64,000 nt of DNA from Thelephora terrestris. Its lineage: Eukaryota; Basidiomycota; Agaricomycetes; Thelephorales; Thelephoraceae. Numbering within the stretch: the first letter of the stretch is position 1; each line of letters opens with the position of its first letter. Below the pieces are notes generated by a model. It had not been told where the DNA came from. It saw only the letters and a program-made list of their open reading frames with translations, and ran no database searches. This document shows positions 24,183 to 36,279 of the stretch, in pieces. The position numbers were made by a program, and so were the translations under genes. The stretch covers positions 1,488,001 to 1,552,000 of the forward strand of contig WIUZ02000004.1 of the NCBI GenBank assembly GCA_015956445.1, in the 5' to 3' direction.

Positions 24183-25317
24183 ATGTCATACGGTCACCCC
24201 TACCAGTACACTCCCGACCAGCCCTATGGTTCAACACCGACCACCCCTGCTAGTTTCGTCGCCTGGGATCTTCAAGAGCAAGACGCGTCATTCCAGCCTC
24301 CACCGCAGCAAGACGCGAATCCTCCTCAACAGCCTCAAGTCCTCAACGTCAACCCCGGCATTCCAACCATCCCAATTCCTCAACGCGCCTCAACCTCAAG
24401 CCAAGGTCTCTTTCGTTTGCGGGATTATGTTCATCAAAATTCTGTAGAACCGCCCCCGGTGGGGGAGGAGACTGTCGACAGGTTGCAATGCGCGTCTGGG
24501 GAGTCGCTCTCGCTGCCTGGACCGCATAGGTCTGCACCTGTTCGAGAAACTCGTGCTGCACATCCTTATAGGAGATCCAGTGGGTCTGAGGGTGTTGCGC
24601 AGAGATTGAGGAGAGGCGTTCACGAGTCCTCCTCTTCGGGCTCCCAATTGCGAGTCTCGATTCCGGCTATGATAGGGCCAACTGCAATCACTTTGTCTTG
24701 CCCTGGGCAACAATATACAGCAAGTGTAGGCGTACCGCCAGCCTCTGGGTCAAGGTACGCCCTCTCTATATGTGATTCTTCCGTCGTCTGGACCGACCTG
24801 GCTCCGTTCTTCCCTCCCATTTCCTTCTCTCTCTCGTTCTGTCTCTTTACAGCACCTCAGAATTGCCGGTGGCTCCCCTTTCTTTGCAACCTGCTGTAGT
24901 TGAGCGCAATTATGCAATCCGGGCGGATGTCTTCTATGATAAGGATGCCAACCTCATGAAGGCGATGCTGGAGCTCCCGGGATTGAAGAAGAGTGACTTG
25001 AAGATTACGCTGTCAAGATGCCCTTACACCTGCGTGAAACAGCTCACGGTTGCAGGCAAGTCGAAACCGGTGTTTCCGGATGTCGGGCTCGCCGTCAAGG
25101 AGCGAAGATTTGGCAAGTTTTACCGAACGATGGCCGTCCCGAATGATACCACTGTTCGCCTCCCTTCTTCGTCTCTTCCTGGTGATGTTTCTAACGAGGA
25201 AGATAGGTCGAGAAAGTTATCACAGATATGCAAGACGGTGTGCTCACCATCATCGTACCCGGAACATCGGTTTCCGATCCCAACCAAGAGCCCCCCGCAC
25301 AGGTTCCAATCCCGTAA
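24183..25317 (+). CDS. Small heat-shock protein (Hsp20/alpha-crystallin)
   Basis: ATP-independent holdase chaperone. The ATG at 24183 opens MSYGHPYQYTPDQPYG. A long Pro/Gln-rich N-terminal arm precedes the alpha-crystallin domain: NYAIRADVFYDKDANLMKAM, LELPGLKKSDLKITLS, the signature ERRFGKFYRTMAVP, and after a last intron DMQDGVLTIIVPGTS. The stop is TAA at 25315-25317. The GVLTIIVP strand matches the family's G-x-L motif region. The N-terminal arm is longer than in yeast Hsp26-like proteins. Several introns lie between 24380 and 25210, and their exact ends are not settled. Confidence 0.82.
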
Positions 25318-25573
25318 AAATGCGTATCTCCATCTCCTCTCGACCATGCTTTCTTGCCATATGCGCCTCCCATCTCCTCTCGAACTCTGCAAAATATGAC
25401 TCCAATTGAGAACCCCCGTTAGCTCGTTGCAACTCTCGATAGCTCTGATACGCATGCCCCCGACTTCTTTGTACAATACCCCACTTTGATTCCACTAATG
25501 GTCGTCGATTCCAACTGCTTGTAGAATATTCCCTCGTCTTTTGTTTTCTCTCGAAAATCCGATAACCTCTGCT

Positions 25574-26327
25574 CTATTGGTCTCCACGGTTGTCTCCCAC
25601 TCCGTATCTGTCCCAGTAATCTTTCATGGCTGCGAGATCTTCTACCCTGCCCTGCCCTTCTAACCATGCCATGAGGTCTCGCATCCTGAGAATCGCCTTT
25701 ACTCTGCCTTGTCCTCCTACGTATTTCTCCATTTCCTTGACCGTGCTGCCCCCTTCCTTTCCCACTTCCTCGCGGTCCAGGCAGAGGACGATCCCGACGA
25801 CTTCTCCACCGCCGCTTCTGATCATGTCGACCGCATTACGGGTGGCAGTACCCGCGGTCATGACATCGTCGAGAATGAGCACCTTCTTGCCACTAACGGG
25901 CGCACCGACCATCATGCCTCCCTCGCCGTGATCTTTGGCCTCTTTGCGATCGTATGCGAAACCGATGTCGATGCCATAGTCGCGATGTAAGGCCATGGCC
26001 GTGCAAGCAGCAAGGGAGATTCCCTTGTATGCAGGGCCAAATAGGATATCGAATTTCGCGTAGTCTGACGATTGGAGAGCGGAGTGGATGAGCGACGCGT
26101 ATCCGGTTGATAACGTCGCGAGCATCGACCCCGAGCTGATGAGCCCCGCATTGAAGAAATATGGGGAGACTCTGGAAAAAGAAAACAGTTGACGTTGAGA
26201 TAATATTTACAAGTTTGAGACCTTTGCGAGATGGGTACCGTCCGGATTTTAGAGTAAAGGTGCCAAATTTGAGGGCACCGACTGCCATTGCATGCTCGAT
26301 GAGCTCCGATTGGTGTTTTTCCAGCAT
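25574..26327 (-). CDS. URA5: Orotate phosphoribosyltransferase
   Basis: Joins orotate to PRPP to make OMP in pyrimidine synthesis. The ATG at 26327 (MLEKHQSELIEHAMAVGALK) leads into FGTFTLKSGR. An intron of about 65 bp (26231-26168) follows, and exon 2 opens with SPYFFNAGLISSGSML. The substrate loop FDILFGPAYKGISLA and the flexible catalytic loop FAYDRKEAKDHGEGG (Lys, Asp, His) are present. The PRPP-binding motif is KVLILDDVMTAGTATRN. It ends YGVGDNRGDQ at 25574. Length (about 225 residues) and all motifs match fungal URA5. A slightly longer N-terminus is possible because the frame stays open upstream. Confidence 0.92.
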
Positions 26328-26579
26328 GGCCAGCTCTGATGAATCGATCCTGTCAGTAAAGGCTGCCCCGAAGGCGCGATGAAATGTTTGACATGCCGCT
26401 CCCATCCGCCGATCAGGCGAAACAAGACTCGATTTCTTTCCACTCCAGCTGACCATTTGCGTTTACCGAGGTTGTTCTTGAGCAACCGATGCACTAAAGC
26501 TGACGGTGAGATCGTCCCCCAACGACACCAGCCCTCGTGCGTTCTTGTGCTTCATACATCCAACGTCCTCGGTATCTTC

Positions 26580-27400
26580 AGCCTCGTCGTGAATCGCGAG
26601 GAAATGTCTTTGAACGGCTGTAGAACAGCTCCCAGCGGCCTCTTACCAAAACTCTCCCCACGAACACTTCCAAGAAACAGGAGGGATCTGAGGCATAACT
26701 TATGGTCACCCTCAACCTCGTTTCAGTGTCAAATCTCTTTCTCGTGCTGCTATGGAATCTGCGGCTCCTCTGTGCGTCCTCCGCGCATTGCTGAGGCGGC
26801 ACATGCTCTCATCAGGACCTGTACCTCTTCCTCCCAGTCTAGGGCATCAACGATACAGCTTTGGAAATGGTGGTTCTGCTCTGAGCACGAGCCGCTTCCA
26901 ACAGAACAACCGCTATACACGGTCCTTTCAATCACGGGTTTGGGAAGCCTCGACCTATCACTCTCGTCTTTGGTCAGCGCAGCCCTGTTCGTAGCCAAAA
27001 ACAAGCGGACGTTCCAAATCACACTCTGTTTTCTTACGCCCTGGTCGCCTTCCAGAGAGACCGCTGATATATCACCTCCACCGCTTACGGAGATTACTCG
27101 CCGGTCACCCCAGGTGGGACTCCCGTAACTTTCTTCTGGGCATTGCTAGGACTCGCGGCGAGGACCACCCTAATGCCAGGTACATTTTGGCCCTGCGGGG
27201 TCATCGCTTCGGCGGTGACGCGGATTTTACCCCGCAGCATGTCTTCTGGTCGAAGTACAAGGATGCTCTGCACAGCGGGCATTCTCAAGTGATTGAGCTC
27301 GTTTTCGGACGACCAGTATCTCGAAACGATGAGAATTGAAGGGTGTGGGAGGCAGGATAATGTGTATGCATGCTGGCGCGAGGCTTCTGGGTAGAGGGGT
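26580..27400 (-). CDS. Uncertain multi-exon gene, unrecognised
   Basis: Between URA5 and the Derlin gene the minus strand holds protein-like segments that can be spliced in frame. One at about 27370-27145 runs LPHPSILIVSRYW, then NHLRMPAVQSILVLRPEDML and RGKIRVTAEAMTPQGQNVPG. Another, at about 27030-26830, runs SVIWNVRLFLATNRAALTK and ERTVYSGCSVGSGSCSEQNH. A phase-0 intron with GT-AG ends joins them. A third, at about 26745-26580, contains FDTETRLRVTISYASDP. The alternating hydrophobic pattern suggests beta strands, possibly arrestin-like, but I cannot name a family. The opposite strand is open for 249 codons over 26379-27128, so even the strand is not certain. Confidence 0.3.
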
Positions 27401-27607
27401 ATCGTAATGAGGAATCCCAGACCCCGCGAGGTGATCCTCGGTTCACTACTGCTGTTCTTTGGATTTTGTCATTCTCATATACCTTCTGGCCAATGCTGGT
27501 CTGGTGCTTTCCGCAAAATCGACGAGCCCTCGAATTTCCATTGGGGGTAGGTCAACAATACGCGGAGGACTTTCAACACTGAGTATTCAAATCACTAAAA
27601 ACATCCC

Positions 27608-28580
27608 TCAACTACCGCCAAGTCTGCTACCAGACCCCCAATTGTACCCAGCTGTCTGAGCTCCAGGTCTCCTTGGACGTGAGGAGGAACCACCTGGAGC
27701 GCCTGGAGCTGGGCCAGGCGGGGGCGGAGTGCCGATGAGGGCTCTCAACCAACCAGGAGCCGTACCAAATTCCCGTAATGCTCTTGATTCCCAAACGCCC
27801 CACCACCAAAGATGGCCGGCAATGATTCCTGTCAGCGCAGACAGAGCAGCGTCCTTGCCGCCAATGATGAAGTCTATGGCGACAAGTGCATAAGCGAAGT
27901 ACCTCACTGGGAAGCTGATGATCCCCCAGAGCGAGGTTTGGGTTCCAGGAGGCGAGAGTTGACCGGAAACGTAGCTGATCGCGACCATGAGTGCCCTAGT
28001 ATGGACAAAAGTCCCGAGAGGTATGTTGAGGACCTGGGAGCAAGAAACTCGATTAGAAATACGTGGATGTTTGGCCATGTGTGGTGCGTACAATGATGGA
28101 CGCCGAGGCGAAGAGAAGCTGCCACGCGAGGTCAGCAGAACGACCGTCATAGTATGATTCCAGAGCGGCGGCATTTCGGCTTTTGGAAGGTCATGAGGGT
28201 CAGAAATTGAGGAGCTGTAGGAGAATAAAAGTGTAGTTCTCACTATTGCATCGCCAAGTCAAAGATGAAGTTCATCCCCGATCCTAAATAGTGCCTTGAG
28301 CATAGGAACCATTCGGAGGCTAAAGAAACGCACCTCCGAGGAAGAAAGAGGTATAGATCCGCCAGAGCTGTACATATAATGAGTGGATTAGCTGAAGCGT
28401 GTAAGAACCGTGTGTCGAAAGGCGCACCTCTCGCCTCTGGGTCACGAACTCTCTGTCGAATATCATCGTGTAGGGCGAGATTATCTTTGCCATGACCGGA
28501 AGAGTGACCACAACGGTGGACGCGCATAGGAACCGGGTAACTGGAGGTATTTTTCTGATTTCTGCCAGGAGTTCGGACAT
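27608..28580 (-). CDS. DER1: Derlin, ER-associated degradation membrane protein
   Basis: Rhomboid-like pseudoprotease that helps move misfolded proteins out of the ER. The ATG at 28580 opens MSELLAEIRKIPPVTRFLC, a typical derlin N-terminus facing the cytosol. Next come VVTLPVMAKIISPYTMIFD, the WRIYTSFFLGG motif (the derlin WR), GMNFIFDLAMQ, and transmembrane segments up to GIIAGHLWWWGVWES. The C-terminus is a Pro/Gly-rich tail (PPPPGPAPGAPGG) and SRPRRPGAQTAGYNWGSG, whose last residues resemble the Cdc48-binding tail of fungal Dfm1/Der1 proteins. About six short introns. The call is firm; whether it is Der1 or Dfm1 in function is open. Confidence 0.85.
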
Positions 28581-28951
28581 GGTGTGTTTATGAGGAAAGG
28601 TGATGTGTCCAAGCTTCGGGGTCGAAAGTGACACGCATCTCGATCATGCACTTGATCGCCGGCTGCACCTTCCGGGGTTGCCGATACGTGGTCCAATAAC
28701 AGAAGCGATAAGATTAAGGATTGGTACGAGGCTTGATTGTGGGGGTGCCCGGAGCGGTTAGGTCATGTCATTCGGTGTCAGCCTGTGGCCCAATAATCCA
28801 ATTTGGTCGTTGTCGAAGAACATACTGGCTGTACTCCCAGTAGTTGGACAGACATTTTCGAAAACGGTCTGTTCTTTGATTGGAGGACATAAGTTGTTTG
28901 GACCCTTGCCTGGGTTGATCAGAGGTCTTGGGACCAACTGACCACCACCAT
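28581..28951. other. Divergent promoter region
   Basis: 371 bp lie between the divergent Derlin and sorting-nexin starts. No other gene and no clear motif. Confidence 0.4.
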
Positions 28952-31396
28952 ATGCCCTCCGACGACGAGCAAGATCTTCCCAAAACCCCTCCAGCCTCCA
29001 CCAACAATGAGCTGCCACCAGATTTCGACGTTGGCATCAACACTTCTGCAGCCTGGACAGAATCACGGGATAAAGGACGCTCCCTCTCGGACGAAGAGAC
29101 AGATCCAAATGATCCCGAGCTGGATTACCTCCAAACCTCTGGCAAACCTGCCAGAGCTCTGTATTCTTTTGAGGGCAAGCCAGAATTCAGGGAAGTCTGC
29201 GTCAGTGCAGGCGATGAGGTTGAGATCATGAGGGAAGAGGTAGGCGATGGGTGGAGTCTCGTCAAGCTGTTCGTCGAAGGGGGTGTAGAGCTTGGTCTGC
29301 TGCCCAGGTCATATTATGCCGTATGTCTCAACGTGCACATAGTGCCCTCTACTGACAAGGGTCCAGTTCACCGCAGACTTCACATCCTCCCCATCTCATA
29401 ACCCAAGGGAGGTATCCAACTCCTCAATCACGCCAAGGGGATCTCCAAAGCTAGATCCCCAACCAATCATGCCACAGCATACAGGGGAATGGTTCCCAAG
29501 CTTCCGCAGAAACCTCATGGGCGGCAAGAGCTTGAACAGATTCTCAAGTTTTGTCACGAGCGGGGCAGAGGAATGGGTTTTGAAAGGTGCCCCAGAAGAT
29601 GAACCCCCTCCCCCAATCCATCACCGCTTGACCAGCGAACCTGATGAAGTGGCCGAAACTACTTTGTCCAGGCTCGGGGTTGCAGAAGAAGATCTGCATT
29701 ATGTGGACGAGGGACCTTCGTGGAAGATCAAGCTCCCGCCTTTCCGCATCCTCGTTCATTCCCCAGCAAAGCGGACGTCTCCTCTCACCGGATCGTACAC
29801 CGTCTACAGCGTGACTTCGCTTTTCCGGCAACCGGACTCTGGGGAAGACTTCAAGAGCGAATCTCACCGTGTGACAGTGCACCGCCGGTTTTCGCATTTC
29901 CTTGCCCTCCACACGGCACTATCACGCCGCCTTCCGGGAATAGCCCTGCCTCCCCTCCCGGAGAAGCAGTACGCTGGGAGGTTCAGTGATGCATTCATTG
30001 AAGCCCGAAGGGGAGATCTGGAGCGATATATTGGGAGGATCGTCAGGCATCCAGTAGCTCGATACGCTGAGGTGCTGACGTTTTTCCTCAGCTGCGAGGG
30101 CGATATGGTAAGTCCCAATATTTCCTACCCCCATCTTTGCTCCTATCTGTTCCCCGTAGGAATGGAAACGAGAGATGCCTAAATACCTCAACACACCACC
30201 TGCTGGTCCCTCATTCTACGCACATGTTTTCCACCCTGCCTATAATCTCGACACTGAAGAACTGGCGGAAACTGCCAACCGATTTGCAAATCACACTCGG
30301 GCGGTCGGTAAAGGCGTACAGGGCCTAAGAAACATCTTCGCCCAAATCCGCCAGGCAAGAGTTGGTGCGTGGATTCCATCTTCACCCATTTAGGGTAAGA
30401 ACGGAGGAACAACTGACCTCATCTGACGATAGAAATGTCACGGGCTGAAAGGCTATTGTCATACTCGCTTTTATCCCTGATCACTTCGAAACCTCTTGCG
30501 TCTTCATCAACAACGATTGTCGAGGAAGAGGAGGACGGGATCTCACCCTTGGGGGATAACTGCAAGGGCACTATGAACTCCGACGGCGCGTGGTGTTGGA
30601 GGGAGGAGTGTACCGGTGAGCCCAGCGGATGGTGCAACAATTGGTGGTGGTCACCGACAGACCTTAGATTGCCTCAAGTTGACGAAATCCATACAAAAGA
30701 CGGCGGATGCCCTTCAAAGCGTGGCAGACATGTACGATGACCACGCAAGAAGAACACAGCTCATAACGCATGAAGCTCTGAAGGGTGTCTCACATCCATA
30801 TACCACATATGCGGTACGCATATCCTGTAATCAGAAAAATACGGACGGTCAATTGAAGTGTTCCCTAGCCTATTTTAGATACTCACTTATCGACCGTAAC
30901 TCGGTATCACGAAGCCTTAGCTTCCACTGCAGAAGCGCACGAGGAAATTAGCGCACGATGCGAAACGGTGCTGAACACGACGATGGCGGAGATGGAGACG
31001 TATCACTCCCAGAAGATCGAGGATTTTGAGACCTTGACGAAAGAGCACCTTGATGGGGAAATACAGCTGTACGGGCAGGTTTGTGGCATAATTTATTGTA
31101 CCCCTGTCAACGCCTTCAACGTATCGGACTACTTTATCCAGATAATATCCAAGCTGAAAGCTGCAAGAGGGAACTTTGACGAGCCTTTGTACGGGTCTAT
31201 GGCTCAAACCCCTCGACAACCCTCGATCTTCGAGCGAGAGCTAGAGAACCCTCGACTAACCAACCTTCCGTTAACTCAGCCAACTCCACATGTCTTCGAC
31301 TCTGCACCCATGCGTCCAGTGAGCGTCGCAATCCAAGAAGGGGTAGGATTATTCCTCAACGCCCCTCGCTCCAGTGTGTTCGGCAAGTTCTGGTGA
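28952..31396 (+). CDS. SH3-PX-BAR sorting nexin (SNX9/18/33-like)
   Basis: Membrane-remodelling protein of endocytosis and actin. The ATG at 28952 opens MPSDDEQDLPKTPPAS. Domains in order: an SH3 at about 29140-29320 (ARALYSFEGKPEFREV, then EEVGDGWSLVKLF), a linker, and a PX domain at about 29710-30110. The PX domain has the basic RVTVHRRFSHFLALHTAL, the PPLPEKQYAGRFSDAFIEAR proline loop and RRGDLERYIGRIVRHP. After an intron comes a BAR-type helical region from about 30165 to 31190, including CLKLTKSIQKTADALQS, STVTRYHEALASTAEAHEEI and EMETYHSQKIEDFETLTKEH. It ends FLNAPRSSVFGKFW. The domain order matches animal SNX9, 18 and 33. Budding yeast lacks this arrangement, but many basidiomycetes have it. 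About seven introns. Confidence 0.85.
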
Positions 31397-31557
31397 CCCC
31401 GCTCTAGTACTACGACTCAACTGTCTTCGTGTCATGTAATGTATTTACATTCGAGCCGTATCGCGAACATATCTGATCCTGAACTAATTATGCAACTGGT
31501 TGATGCGAAAAATACTACAGCGGTGAAAAATTGCAAGAAGGGACCACAAAAACGGGG

Positions 31558-33883
31558 TCATAGACCTTGATCAGGAAGCATACCCTGACCGCCCTTTGCA
31601 GCGGTCGGGGTGAAAGTATGCCAACGGTCGTTGAATCTGACATCTGTGATACAAAGGTTAGCGGACAACAAGGGTTACCAACAAGGGCAACGTACCCAAC
31701 GGTCTGCCTCCGTACATATAATTTTGAAATTTGGCTGTGTGAACGGGGTAGTGAGACAAGGGAGTACTGAGAGGCGTAAAGACTCACCGATTGCAGTTTC
31801 CGCCTCAGGAATGTTCGAGAATTGAACGACACCCATGCCTTTAGAACGTGCGCCCTCGAACAGAATTTCAGCAAGCTCGACTTGGCCAGTGGTTTCAAAG
31901 AGTTCAACAAGATCTTCATTGGCGGTTGACCACGGCAACTAGATCACTAGTGAGTGGCTGCGAGAGGGTTTCAAGAGCGGAAGAACGTACGTTTCGAACC
32001 ATTATTTGTTGGCTGGGTTCCGCATCGAACCCACCACTAAACCCACCTCCGCCGTACTGAGCGGCGGGTCCAGAGGGAGGGCCAGAGAATGCATCCATGC
32101 GTAGGCCACCAGCTTGTTGTTGATCGGGACCAGAGTAGTCGGCATACAGGTCTTGAGAGAAATCACGACCAGCACCCTGTCCTTGGAATCCTCCACGCAA
32201 GCCACCCCTCAACCCGCCTCGCAGCCCACCACCACGGAGCCCCCGGAGTCCTCCCCCTCCCCGAAGGCCGCCTCGGAACGTTCCTGGGCCGCTGAGGCCG
32301 GCATAACGATCCTACAGACGGGTAAGTAGGGCAAGGCTTTGTGCTGATCTGAGCTCACCTCTCGGACTTCCAATGTACGCCCGTACCAATCGAAGCCATG
32401 GTACAAGGTGATGGCTTGCTGGGCATCTTTTGCGGTTTCGAATATAACAGTCCCAGATCCCTTTGGCCTTCCATCCGCACCAATGTTAATGTCGGCGCGA
32501 ATGATGTTGCCAGCAGATCGGAAGAGGTCCTTCAAGTCCTGCCAGCCAGCTTGGTATGGCAGCTGAAAGAAGCGTCGGCTGAAGTTACAATGTGGATGAG
32601 AAGAGCTACTCACGTTGCCGACATACAACTGGTTACCAGGGTTGCTGCCAGTCTGGCCAAAGTAGTCATGATGAGGTGGTCGAGGGGGAGGCGCAGCGTG
32701 CAGCCCGCGGCCAGCCATGGCCATACCAATCTTGCCAGGGACGGGAGTAGCACCGAAACGTGACTCATTCTCTCGGTCCTGAAGCAGCAGTAAGTGAACA
32801 GTCGACATGATCCTGGGATGGTGGACCCACCTCACGAATGAAGACAGGACGGCTGAGTAACATGCTTTCCGATAAGTCGCGCACAGAGCGTTGTGCATCT
32901 TCCTGAGAGGCGAATTCCACGATACTATGCGGCGATTGAGAAGTAGACCAGAGGAAAGGCGAGACACACTCACCCACACCCCTTCGAAACACCAGTGGGA
33001 GTGACGAGAACTTCGGCGAATAACACCTCACCAGCTAACAAAACCCCCATCAATCAGCCAACGATCCTCACAACTTTCCAAGATTCCGTCAAGAAAACCA
33101 GAAAACAATGGGAAACACAAGGACCTCCCTTCCTCCGAGCTCCGCTGATCTCCAAGTCATAGACCTGCTGGCGGCCGCCCTTCGGGTCGATACACTCGTG
33201 CCGAGCCTCGCTTCTCGATGCAACACACCTACGCGCCTCCGCACATATGAAATACTGCATCTCGCCCCAGCCATCTTTCGAAAAGAACCAAGACAGAAAA
33301 AGAACAACTGATTCCACCACACCCACCTCCCCTCATGAATTCGATCAAATCGCGGTACTTGACGTCGTAGCTCAAGTTTCCGACATAGACACGATTCTCT
33401 CGTTTGCTCTGTTTGGCGAACTCGACGGCTTCCTCGTGGGGGGCGTTCATGGGGCCTCCCAGGGATCGAGCGAAAGCGTCGGCCTTTTTGTCCCTGCTAC
33501 GCGAGCGAGAGCGAGAATGGGTACGTGAGCGGGTGTGAGACCTTGAGCGGCGAGATCTGCGACGAGGAGAGCTCGAACGTCTCCTTGGGCGCGAAGGACT
33601 ACGGCTCCTCCTGCGGCGCTGTAATGATAGACTGATTAGCCACTGCATCAAGGACAAAAAAAAACAGCAAAGAGGCAAAACGCACATCACGGTCGCTACC
33701 ATTTCGTCTGTCTGGCTCCCAGTGGTCGTCCCTACCACCACGACGGCTGCCTCGCCTGTCGCGGTCTCTGTCGCGATCCCCGCCGTCTCTGTCCCTTCTA
33801 TCGCGGTCGAAGTCTCTGTCCCTGTCACGTTCCCTTTCGCGCTTTTCCTCCATATCGTCTTTGTTCTTCATGTCGACGTCCAT
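31558..33883 (-). CDS. Three-RRM SR-like mRNA-binding protein (Gbp2/Hrb1-like)
   Basis: Shuttling mRNA-binding protein likely involved in nuclear mRNA export and quality control. The ATG at 33883 opens MDVDMKNKDDMEEKRERERD. An RD/RE-rich and RS-rich arm (33880-33480) is followed by RRM1 (NRVYVGNLSYDVKYRDLIEF with RNP1-like KGCGIVEF), and RRM2 (NQLYVGNLPYQAGWQDLKDL with GSGTVIFETAKDAQQAI). Then come a Gly/Arg-rich linker with repeated LRGG units at about 32290-32180, and a divergent RRM3 (IMVRNLPWSTANEDLVELFE, GMGVVQFSNIPEAETAI). It ends GGQGMLPDQGL at 31558. This order of RS arm, two RRMs, RGG and divergent third RRM is that of yeast Gbp2 and Hrb1. Several introns. Confidence 0.85.
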
Positions 33884-34169
33884 TTTCGGTGCGTCTGTCA
33901 GTAAACGGCGACCAATAGAGAGAGACAAAGAAAGTGGCTGACTGTGCTGGACTGGGAAAAATGCCTCCAATGGATCACGGAACACCAAGGTGTCGGAGAG
34001 GTCGGAGTTTCAAATCGACATTGCGATCTGAGTCTGAAAATTACGGCACGGCACTGTTGAAAGGGGATATGGCACATTGAAGAAGGTACTCTAATATCTA
34101 CATACACGTGGCGACAATATAGTAGGCAAGTCTGTTGAAGAAGGGGTAAAGGTGGGGATCTCCAGTCTA

Positions 34170-35784
34170 CTACGCAGGCCGCAGGTTTTCTGAATGAGGT
34201 GCTTCAGATGCCGAACGAACGATTACAAGCCCGGTCATGATAGAAGAGAATCCAAGGATAGCAGAACACGCAGACAGCACAAGATTCCTTGCGCCGCCCA
34301 CTCCGGTAAGCAACGAGGTAACTACAAACACGTTGAGAGGCACACGGAAAAGTGCGGATAGCTGAGAGCCGATTGGGTCAGCTGGTGAAGCGCTGATCAA
34401 GAGGAAGTGGCTTACAGTAGCGCGATGGCCATCAGCGATGAGGGTCCCCCGAAGCATGCCTTGCACCGGATAGTACATCCCCACGCACGCCTCGAACACA
34501 CAAAACGCCCCGAACCTGACGTATTCGCTGGGCGAGCTCACACTTGCTGCGAGAGCAAGTGCACTGGTAGCACATACGAGGGAACTGAGCTTGGCGTGCA
34601 GAGTTAAGGATGAATCTGCTTGTTGCCCAGGCCGCGTTGGTGGGGGGTTGGAAACGATGGCGGTATACAAGAGCGAGCCAATCATCATAGAAAGCATGAA
34701 GGCCGAAAATATGATTCCCAACGGGAGAGTAGCCGAATGTGAAGCCTCCTGTAATGTGGGGACCCAAACGAAAACAAACAGATACATAGATCCCTCGAAG
34801 CATGTTTGAGTGAGCCCCAAAACCAGCAAGAGAGGGTCTGAAGAGAGTCAGGGTAGTTGGTCATACCCAGAATATTTTGCTCACCAGATCTGACGATATC
34901 CCAAGCTTGACCCAACCTTCGTAGTTGGAAAATTCCATCATCATCGCCGCTGGAAGTGCCGCCGCGATTCTCATGCCATGTACGATTGATCACGAACCAT
35001 GCGAGCACGAGCAAAGCACCACTTGCAATAAATGGAGCCTTGAAAGTGAGAGTAGTCGACACCAACTTGTTGCTCACGACGCCTGCTATCGCGGCAACGA
35101 TGCCATTGACGAGTGTCGCACGACCAAGTATATTGGATAGCGCCGACTGGTGGAGTGCAAGTTGGTTGGACGAAGAAACGAGCCAAGACTCGAATGCAGA
35201 GTAAAGGATAGACGTGGATAGGCCCCCGAGGACGCGTCCAAGGAACAGGATGGGTAAGCTTGGAACGGTAATGCACATGCATGTGATGGCGTATGTCACA
35301 CAGAACGCCATGCAGAGGCGCCTGCGCCCGCTACAGTAATAAGAGTTGGTCAGGCGTGGAGGTAGGCAAGTGGTGGGATCGTGCTCGTACTGTTGATCGG
35401 CCCAAGCTCCAACCAAAGGAGCTGTGAGAGCAGCAGACATGAAACCGGTCACAAACAAAAATGCGACCATTCGTTCTGGAAACTCATACTCTTCGTTGTA
35501 CAACGAGTACACGTATGGGCCTTGAAGCCAGTCCGCGCCTAGGGACAGCAATCAGAGGAGTGGAGGTTATCGACGGAAGCAACCCCACCCATTACAATGG
35601 CATACACAGTGAGATATTTTCGTGCCAAGGATGACACGTTTTCCGGGTGAGCGACGTTGCCATTTTCGAGATTGTCAGATCTTTCTTTTGGAGCAGCTTT
35701 CCGCGAAACCTTCCTGTCTAACCCATAGAAGAAGGCGGAGAAGAAGACGAGAACAGCAAGCTGGGACTCATAAAAGTCCCACAT
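34170..35784 (-). CDS. MFSD5-family molybdate-anion transporter
   Basis: Major-facilitator membrane protein of the MFSD5/MOT2 type; the algal member takes up molybdate. The ATG at 35784 opens MWDFYESQLAVLVFFSAFFY. The family motif GADWLQGPYVYSLYNEEYEF lies at about 35545-35480, followed by TAPLVGAWADQQ (the MFS loop 2-3 motif) and GRRRLCMAFCVTYAITCM. FLGRVLGGLSTSILYSAFES and an Asn/Gln-rich SNQLALHQSALSNILGRAT follow. The second half has LVLGLTQTCFEGSMYLFVFV and YPVQGMLRGTLIADGHRATL, and the gene ends EAPHSENLRPA. Twelve helices are expected. Substrate is inferred from the family only. Confidence 0.85.
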
Positions 35785-36279
35785 TGAGAAACGGAGTCGG
35801 AATCTGGGTAAAGGGACCGAAGTGCGTTCGTAGGGGATTTAAAATCACGTGATCTACTGGTTACAGTTGCTCGACTATTCCTGGCACATCCGAAACTGGG
35901 GTGGAGAATAGCAGAATGAAGCTCAAGCGCCTGGTTCCAAGGCCAAGACATCGCGGATGCGCCTGAGCTGGTGATCCGCCCGGGCCCAAGCCCGGAGAGG
36001 GAAGGGAACAGATATATCCGACGCTCTAATAATATACCAACCTCATGTCGTCCGATCACAGAAAATGCATAGGCTATAGCTATCATCACGACCTTCCTCT
36101 AGTAATCTCGATAAATCGAGCTTCACGGATTTGCTACCAGCTGATTCGTCTGCGGCATCGCCGTTGTGTTCATCGGCCATGCATTCGTACCGTTCGTCAT
36201 TAAGGAACAGCGTTTGGCTCCCAACGTCTGGTCGCTCATGAACCAAACACTCCCCTCCACTACGGCCGAACTGTCTTAA
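35785..36279. other. Intergenic between transporter start and ALDH pseudogene
   Basis: 495 bp with the promoter side of the MFSD5 gene. A minus-strand frame is open from about 36528 to 36043, but it lies largely antisense to the decayed aldehyde dehydrogenase and is not taken as a gene. Confidence 0.5.

Noticed and set aside
33480-33880. Simple repeat
   Set aside because: The biased sequence encodes the RD/RS-rich arm of the RRM protein and is part of the coding region.
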